DNA from: CATQHW01 sp965215345
GTDB lineage: Bacteria > Spirochaetota > Spirochaetia > SZUA-6 > Bin103
Assembly (NCBI GenBank): GCA_965215345.1
Contig: CBDCDL010000002.1
Span: 1,860,001-1,924,000 of the forward strand
DNA length: 64,000 bases
Direction of reading: 5' to 3'
Numbering within the stretch: the first letter of the stretch is position 1; every line of letters begins with the position of its first letter. Shown one piece after another: positions 60,131-64,000 of the stretch. The notes under the pieces are model-generated. The model was given only the letters and a program-made list of their open reading frames with translations. It did no database searches and had not been told where the DNA came from. The position numbers were made by a program, and so were the translations under genes.

Positions 60131-60741
60131 GCCCGTCCCCGGCCGACGGCCATCGCCACCGTCTGCTCGCCCTGCTCCGCGGCAACGCCGTGCTCTGGGA
60201 GTGCCTGGAGCGGGTGGCCGAGCTGGATCTGCCCGGCTGGTACCTGGGGGCAGGCTGCGTGACCCAGACCGTGTGGAACGCCGCCCACGGCAAGCCGCCG
60301 GGGGAGGACGTCGACGACCACGACCTCGTCCACTTCGATGCCGGCGACCTCGGCGAGGAAGCCGAGGTCGCCGTCGTGACCCGGACGCAGGAGGCCGTCG
60401 CCGGCCTGCCGGTCCGTCCGGATGTCAAGAACCAAGCCAGGGTCCACCTCTGGTACCGGCAACGCTTCGGGTACGGCATCGAGCCCTACGGCTCCACCGA
60501 AGACGCCATCCGCACGTGGCCCACCACGGCGACCGCGGTCGGCGTGCGGCTGACGCGCGGAGGCCCGGTCGTGTTCGCGCCGTTCGGCCTGGCCGACCTG
60601 TTCGGGCTCGTGGTGCGCGCCAATCGGGTGCAGATCACGCCGGCGATCTTCGAGGGAAAAGTGGCTCGATGGCGCCGGTGCTGGCCGGATCTCATGGTGC
60701 TGCCATGGGACGACGGCATCGGCTCCCGCCGGCGACCTTGA
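60127..60741 (+). CDS. Nucleotidyltransferase family protein (COG3575 type)
   Basis: The 204-residue protein has the pattern LPGWYLGAGCVTQTVWN followed by DVDDHDLVHFDAGDL (the acidic nucleotidyltransferase-like site). VKNQARVHLWYRQRFG, TEDAIRTWPTTATAVGVRL and FAPFGLADLFGLVVRAN follow, as in the COG3575 proteins of unknown substrate. ATG 60127 overlaps the stop of the purL-like remnant by four bases. Its cellular role is unknown. Confidence 0.85.
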   Translation: MSPSPADGHRHRLLALLRGNAVLWECLERVAELDLPGWYLGAGCVTQTVWNAAHGKPPGEDVDDHDLVHFDAGDLGEEAEVAVVTRTQEAVAGLPVRPDVKNQARVHLWYRQRFGYGIEPYGSTEDAIRTWPTTATAVGVRLTRGGPVVFAPFGLADLFGLVVRANRVQITPAIFEGKVARWRRCWPDLMVLPWDDGIGSRRRP

Positions 60742-60816
60742 AGGCAGGCGCCCCGCGTGGCACCGTGCGGCCGATTATCCGGCCCCGGGAGGGGGCCAGC
60801 CGCCAGGAGGACATCA

Positions 60817-61476
60817 GTGGCGCTCAGGATCAACGACGAAGCTCCCGATTTTTCCGCGGAGACCACTCAGGGTCCGATCAACTTCCACGAGTGGATCGGC
60901 GACGGATGGGCGGTTCTCTTCTCTCACCCCAAGGACTTCACGCCGGTGTGCACGACCGAGCTGGGCGCAGTGGCGGGTCTCCAGGACGAGTTCGCCAGGC
61001 GCAACTGCAAGGTGCTCGGCATCAGCGTGGACGGCGTCAGCGACCACGAAGCGTGGTCGAAGGACATCGAGGCGTCGCAGGGCCACGCGGTGACGTATCC
61101 GCTGATCGGCGATCCGGACCTGTCCATCGTGAAGACCTACGACATGCTGCCGGGGGACGCCGGGACGACCTCCGAAGGCCGCACCCCCATGGACAACGCC
61201 ACGGCGCGCTCGGTGTTCGTGATCGGGCCGGACAAGAAGATCAAGGCGACCCTTACCTACCCGATGAGCACGGGCCGCAACTTCGCGGAGATCCTGCGCC
61301 TGCTCGACTCGTGTCAGCTCACCGCGGCCAAGCAGGTCGCGACCCCCGCGAACTGGAATCAGGGCGACGACGTGATCATCCTGCCGTCCGTTTCGGACGA
61401 CGCGGCGAAGGAGACCTATCCGGACGGATGGGAATCCCCCTTGCCGTACATCCGCATCGTCCCGCAGCCCAGGTAG
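60817..61476 (+). CDS. 1-Cys peroxiredoxin (Prx6 type)
   Basis: The 219-residue enzyme shows the peroxidatic site DFTPVCTTELG with the Cys near residue 47. HPKDFTPVC is typical of the Prx6 subgroup, followed by LGISVDGVSDHEAW, LIGDPDLSIVKTYDML and the long C-terminal part ATPANWNQGDDVIILP. It reduces hydroperoxides using an external thiol. GTG 60817 has CAGGAGG at the correct distance. It is the last gene before tRNA-Ala. Confidence 0.93.
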   Translation: MALRINDEAPDFSAETTQGPINFHEWIGDGWAVLFSHPKDFTPVCTTELGAVAGLQDEFARRNCKVLGISVDGVSDHEAWSKDIEASQGHAVTYPLIGDPDLSIVKTYDMLPGDAGTTSEGRTPMDNATARSVFVIGPDKKIKATLTYPMSTGRNFAEILRLLDSCQLTAAKQVATPANWNQGDDVIILPSVSDDAAKETYPDGWESPLPYIRIVPQPR

Positions 61477-61580
61477 CCGGCGTTACGGTCGGTTTCCGCG
61501 CGGCGTTCGGCTTGCCTTGGCGGGCGCCGCGCGCGTACCATACGGAAAGCGCGCGATCGCCTGACGCGCGTCGAATCTCC

Positions 61581-61654
61581 GGGGGCGTAGCTCAGTTGGC
61601 TAGAGCGCGTGAATGGCATTCACGAGGTCGTGGGTTCGATTCCCGTCGCCTCCA
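61581..61654 (+). tRNA. tRNA-Ala (anticodon GGC)
   Basis: The 74-base sequence has acceptor GGGGGCG/CGCCTCC with the G3-U70 pair that identifies alanine tRNAs, D-arm AGCTCAGTTGGCTAGAGC, anticodon arm CGTGA-ATGGCAT-TCACG (anticodon GGC) and T-arm GTGGG-TTCGATT-CCCGT. CCA is not encoded. Confidence 0.95.
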
Positions 61655-62042
61655 AGAGACGACACGTACGACGCCCGAGACAGAACTCCCGTGTCGAGAC
61701 GACCTGCCTTGGGAGCTGGTCGCCCGGCCGCGAGCTCGCTCCTCGAACCGGAACGTCACGCGCCAGTTGGCGGATACCGAGACCCCCAGTGGCGGAACGA
61801 TGCGATCACCAGCCAAGTGACCGGGCTGATGGCGACCGATCTGGATTACCCAGTCCGAGGTTGCGAGGTTGCAGGGCTTGTCGTTAATGCGTAGCCTCTG
61901 GCTCCATGATTTCGCCACTCTGCCGGCCGCCGGCGGCCTCACTTGGCGGCGACAGTCCGAAGCCGCCGCGACCTTCGACGCCTCCATCGGATCGATTGCG
62001 GCTGACCCGTCGCAGGCAGGCCGCGCTCTTCGAGGACAGGGG
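61655..62042. other. 388-base region without a recognisable gene
   Basis: No supported gene is present in any frame. A duplicated GAGGTTGC (61856-61871) and the position directly after a tRNA would allow an old integration site. I see no integrase gene, no repeat of the tRNA 3' end and no insertion-sequence ends. Bases 62025-62040 hold the ribosome-binding region of the next gene. Confidence 0.4.
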
Positions 62043-62786
62043 ATGACGGACTCCATCAAGCAGGCACTGGCGGCGGGTGAACCGTCGCTGGGTTCGTGGC
62101 TCAATCTGGGCTCTCCGCTGGCGGCGGAGGTCATGGCGTCCGCCGGCTACTCATGGCTGGTGGTCGACGCCGAGCACACCGCGTTCGACCTGGGCCTCAT
62201 CGCCCACACCTTCCGCGCGACCGAGGCGCGTGGTGCCGTGCCCCTGGCGCGTATCTGGGACCACGACCCGGTCACCATCGGCCGCGTGCTGGACGCGGGC
62301 GCCTGCGGTCTGGTGATCCCGCACGTGTCGACGCCTGAGCAGGCCGCCGCCGTCGTGTCCGCCATGCGCTATCCGCCGGCCGGCACGCGCTCACAGGGGA
62401 CGGGCCGCTGCGTGACGCTGGCCGACGACTACCGGCAGACAGCCAACGACTGGCTGCTGTGCATCCCGCAGATCGAGGATCTGGAAGGGATCGACAACGC
62501 CGAGGCGATCGCCGGTGTCGACGGAGTCGACATCGGCTTTCTGGGGCCGGGGGACCTGGCGTTGTCGATGGGGGTGACCGCCGGCGACCCGCGGCACGAA
62601 GATGCGCTGCAGCGCTTCCGCGAAGGATGCGCGCGCGCCGGCGTTCCGTGCGGGATGCCCGTACCGAACCCCGCGGACGTACCGCGCCGACTGCGCGAAG
62701 GATTCCAGTTCATCGACATCGCCAGCGACCTGCGCTTCGCCGACAGCGCGGCGCGCGCGGCGCTGGCCCAGGCTCGCGGAGGTTAG
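62043..62786 (+). CDS. HpcH/HpaI aldolase family protein
   Basis: The 247-residue TIM-barrel class II aldolase opens MTDSIKQALAAGEPSLGSWL. WLVVDAEHTAFDL (catalytic His), VPLARIWDHDP (pyruvate-binding Arg), GACGLVIPHVSTPEQA, CIPQIEDLEGIDNAE (the metal-binding Glu region) and DIGFLGPGDLALSMG (metal-binding Asp) match the 2,4-dihydroxyhept-2-ene-1,7-dioate aldolase family. It splits or joins 2-keto-3-deoxy sugar or aromatic acids with pyruvate; the actual substrate is unknown. ATG 62043 follows AGGACAGGG. Confidence 0.9.
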   Translation: MTDSIKQALAAGEPSLGSWLNLGSPLAAEVMASAGYSWLVVDAEHTAFDLGLIAHTFRATEARGAVPLARIWDHDPVTIGRVLDAGACGLVIPHVSTPEQAAAVVSAMRYPPAGTRSQGTGRCVTLADDYRQTANDWLLCIPQIEDLEGIDNAEAIAGVDGVDIGFLGPGDLALSMGVTAGDPRHEDALQRFREGCARAGVPCGMPVPNPADVPRRLREGFQFIDIASDLRFADSAARAALAQARGG

Positions 62787-62912
62787 CGCCTGCCGCCCCA
62801 AGACCGTCGCCTGCGGCTCCGCCCTCGGCCCATCCCACCTCTCTCGCGTCGGAGTCTGTTCTCGCGTCGGGTCTGTCGGCTTTCCCGCTGACGCGGCACG
62901 ACCGATAGACTC

Positions 62913-63188
62913 CTACCGCCGCCTGCGCTGGAACAACGGGTAGATCTTCGACGACAGGTCGATCTTGCGGTCGACCAGCTTTATCACGCGTCCGTAGGCA
63001 AAGAAGGATCCGGCCAGCCCGGCGAGGGTGAACACCACCAGCAGCACCGACGCCACCCCTTGCGCGAGCCCCATCTGCGTCAGCCAGCCGACCAGCACGA
63101 TGGAGATCAGGATCACCACCACCATCATGGCCAGCGAGAACGCGGTGGCGGCCACCATGAAGACGGCCGTGTTCATCGCCTTGTTCAT
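62913..63188 (-). CDS. Small two-helix membrane protein next to lspA
   Basis: The 91-residue protein starts MNKAMNTAVFMVAATAFSLA and has two hydrophobic segments (VVVILISIVLVGWLTQMGL and VASVLLVVFTLAGLAGSFFAYG), then a basic tail (LFQRRRR). ATG 63188 is preceded by GAGGAGGAGG and overlaps the lspA stop, so it is translationally coupled to lspA. I do not recognise a family; a link to lipoprotein processing or the envelope is inferred only from position. Confidence 0.75.
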   Translation of the reverse strand: MNKAMNTAVFMVAATAFSLAMMVVVILISIVLVGWLTQMGLAQGVASVLLVVFTLAGLAGSFFAYGRVIKLVDRKIDLSSKIYPLFQRRRR

Positions 63189-63781
63189 CTGTCCTCCTCC
63201 TCGTTTTCGGGCACGCACTGCTCCCGGACGCCGTTCTCCGGGGCCACGCCGTTCTCCGGGTCCATGGCATCATGCCTCGGCCGCGACACCAACCACGAGC
63301 TTGCCAGCAGCAGGATGCCGGCGACTACCACCGACGAATCGGCCACGTTGAAGGTGGGAAACCGGCTGAAGCCCAGGATGCCGTAAAACTTGACGTCCAC
63401 GAAGTCGACCACCCCGTCCGGCCGGGCGACCCGGTCCACGTAGTTGCCGATGCCGCCGCCCATGATCGCCGCCAGCAGCCATCGCTGCCCGCGCGTGAGC
63501 TGGTCGCTGGTGAGGTAGTACGCCGAGATCAGGCCGATCGCCATCAGCGGCAGGATGAGCAGCAGCACGCGGCGCAGGTCGGCCGGGATGCCGCGCCCGA
63601 TGCTGAAGGCTATCGCGGTGTTGTGCACGTACGTGAACCGCAGGAAGTCGCCGATCACGGGAACGGGCCGCTCCAAGGGCAGCGTTGCCACCACGAACGC
63701 TTTCACGATCTGGTCGGCGGCCACCACCGCCAGCGTGAGCAGCAGCGGCAGATAGCGCTCCCGGGCGCGGAGCGGGCTCAC
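63185..63781 (-). CDS. lspA: Lipoprotein signal peptidase (signal peptidase II)
   Basis: The 198-residue protein has four membrane helices. VVAADQIVKAFVV is the conserved N-terminal D-x-x-x-K segment, and the catalytic aspartates lie in GGIGNYVDRV and FPTFNVADSSVV. A hydrophilic ~30-residue Glu/Asn/Pro-rich tail is a local extension containing a short repeat (PENGVAPENGV). It cleaves the signal peptide of diacylated prolipoproteins made by Lgt. GTG 63781 overlaps the stop of the upstream NIF3-like gene (GTGA). Confidence 0.95.
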   Translation of the reverse strand: MSPLRARERYLPLLLTLAVVAADQIVKAFVVATLPLERPVPVIGDFLRFTYVHNTAIAFSIGRGIPADLRRVLLLILPLMAIGLISAYYLTSDQLTRGQRWLLAAIMGGGIGNYVDRVARPDGVVDFVDVKFYGILGFSRFPTFNVADSSVVVAGILLLASSWLVSRPRHDAMDPENGVAPENGVREQCVPENEEEDR

Positions 63782-64000
63782 AGGCCGGTCGGCAGGTCGA
63801 TGAACGTGGTCGCCAACTCGGTGTGAGCGGCGGTGTGCGCCATCATGTTGCGCACGCCCCAGGTTTCGGTCGCGTAGTGGCCGGCGAACACGACGTTGAT
63901 GCCGGCCTCCAGCGCCTCGTGATAGACCTCGTGCGAGGCATCGCCGGTTATGTACAGGTCGAGTCCCGCGGCGATCGCCTGGCTGACGATGCGGGTGCCG
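63778..64000 (-). CDS. NIF3/DUF34 family dinuclear metal protein, C-terminal part (5' end outside window)
   Basis: The visible ~73 residues are the end of a NIF3-like protein: LYITGDASHEVYHEALEAGINV, VFAGHYATETWGVRNM (metal-ligand His and Glu) and a terminal TFIDLPTGL. The family (YbgI, often annotated GTP cyclohydrolase I type 2) forms hexamers with a dinuclear metal site; its reaction is unsettled. The upstream half lies beyond base 64000. It overlaps lspA by four bases. Confidence 0.85.
   Translation of the reverse strand, partial: GTRIVSQAIAAGLDLYITGDASHEVYHEALEAGINVVFAGHYATETWGVRNMMAHTAAHTELATTFIDLPTGL

Noticed and set aside
61592..62134. 180-codon minus-strand frame reading RRRESNPRPRECHSR near its end
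   Set aside because: That peptide is the familiar artefact of translating across a tRNA gene; the frame runs through tRNA-Ala.

Overview
The window is GC-rich bacterial chromosome, gene-dense, with genes on both strands. No phage or complete insertion sequence was recognised. Several genes would fit a spirochaete-like lineage: a PPi-type phosphofructokinase, a membrane pyrophosphatase, a STAS/YbjN/PspA cluster and lspA next to a small membrane protein gene. Together with many peptide importers and phytanoyl-CoA-dioxygenase-like proteins they suggest a heterotrophic, possibly host-associated bacterium. The phylum is an inference; no rRNA or other phylogenetic marker was available to settle it.

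Left part (1-31.8 kb). This is dominated by four paralogous ABC importers of the peptide/opine (Opp/Dpp) type. Set 1 has permeases and binding protein on + (3242-7336) and ATPases on - (8369-10404). Set 2 (14452-18596, -) has a binding protein and two permeases but no ATPase. Set 3 (19922-25135, -) has a binding protein, two permeases and only an OppF-type ATPase. Set 4 (25452-31754, +) is complete. Phytanoyl-CoA dioxygenase-like enzymes (1-397, 13266-14075, 18693-19559) are interspersed. Between the transporter sets lie toxin-antitoxin genes (higBA, an AbrB/PIN pair, a lone MbcA/ParS-type antitoxin), an AAA ATPase with a nuclease-like tail, and gene remnants: a ribulose-phosphate-epimerase/ROK-kinase junction, an oxidoreductase tail and a GH130-like fragment.

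Middle part (31.9-46.7 kb). It holds a frameshifted D-aminoacylase-like amidohydrolase, a beta-helix protein, a Fic protein with an unusual tandem-repeat leader, tRNA-Leu, a compact Hsp70-like ATPase, a membrane-bound pyrophosphatase and a metal-homeostasis cluster. That cluster is a ZnuA-type binding protein behind a Zur-box-like promoter, a CobW-family GTPase, a WD40 protein and a 2Fe-2S ferredoxin-like protein.

Right part (46.7-64 kb). This is mostly housekeeping: PspA/YbjN/STAS, an NtrC-type regulator without a DNA-binding domain, rsmE, a C-terminal processing protease, lgt, tRNA-Val, a polyprenol-kinase-like enzyme, PPi-phosphofructokinase, a divergent SDF symporter, galU, a glycosyltransferase, shikimate kinase, hisA, a PTS IIA-like protein, a purL remnant, a peroxiredoxin, tRNA-Ala, an HpcH/HpaI aldolase, lspA and a truncated NIF3 gene.

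How it fits together: the cell appears to import peptides or related compounds through several importers that may share ATPases. It may process D-amino-acid derivatives, and it probably recycles biosynthetic PPi through PPi-phosphofructokinase and a PPi-driven ion pump. At least six decayed genes point to ongoing gene loss.
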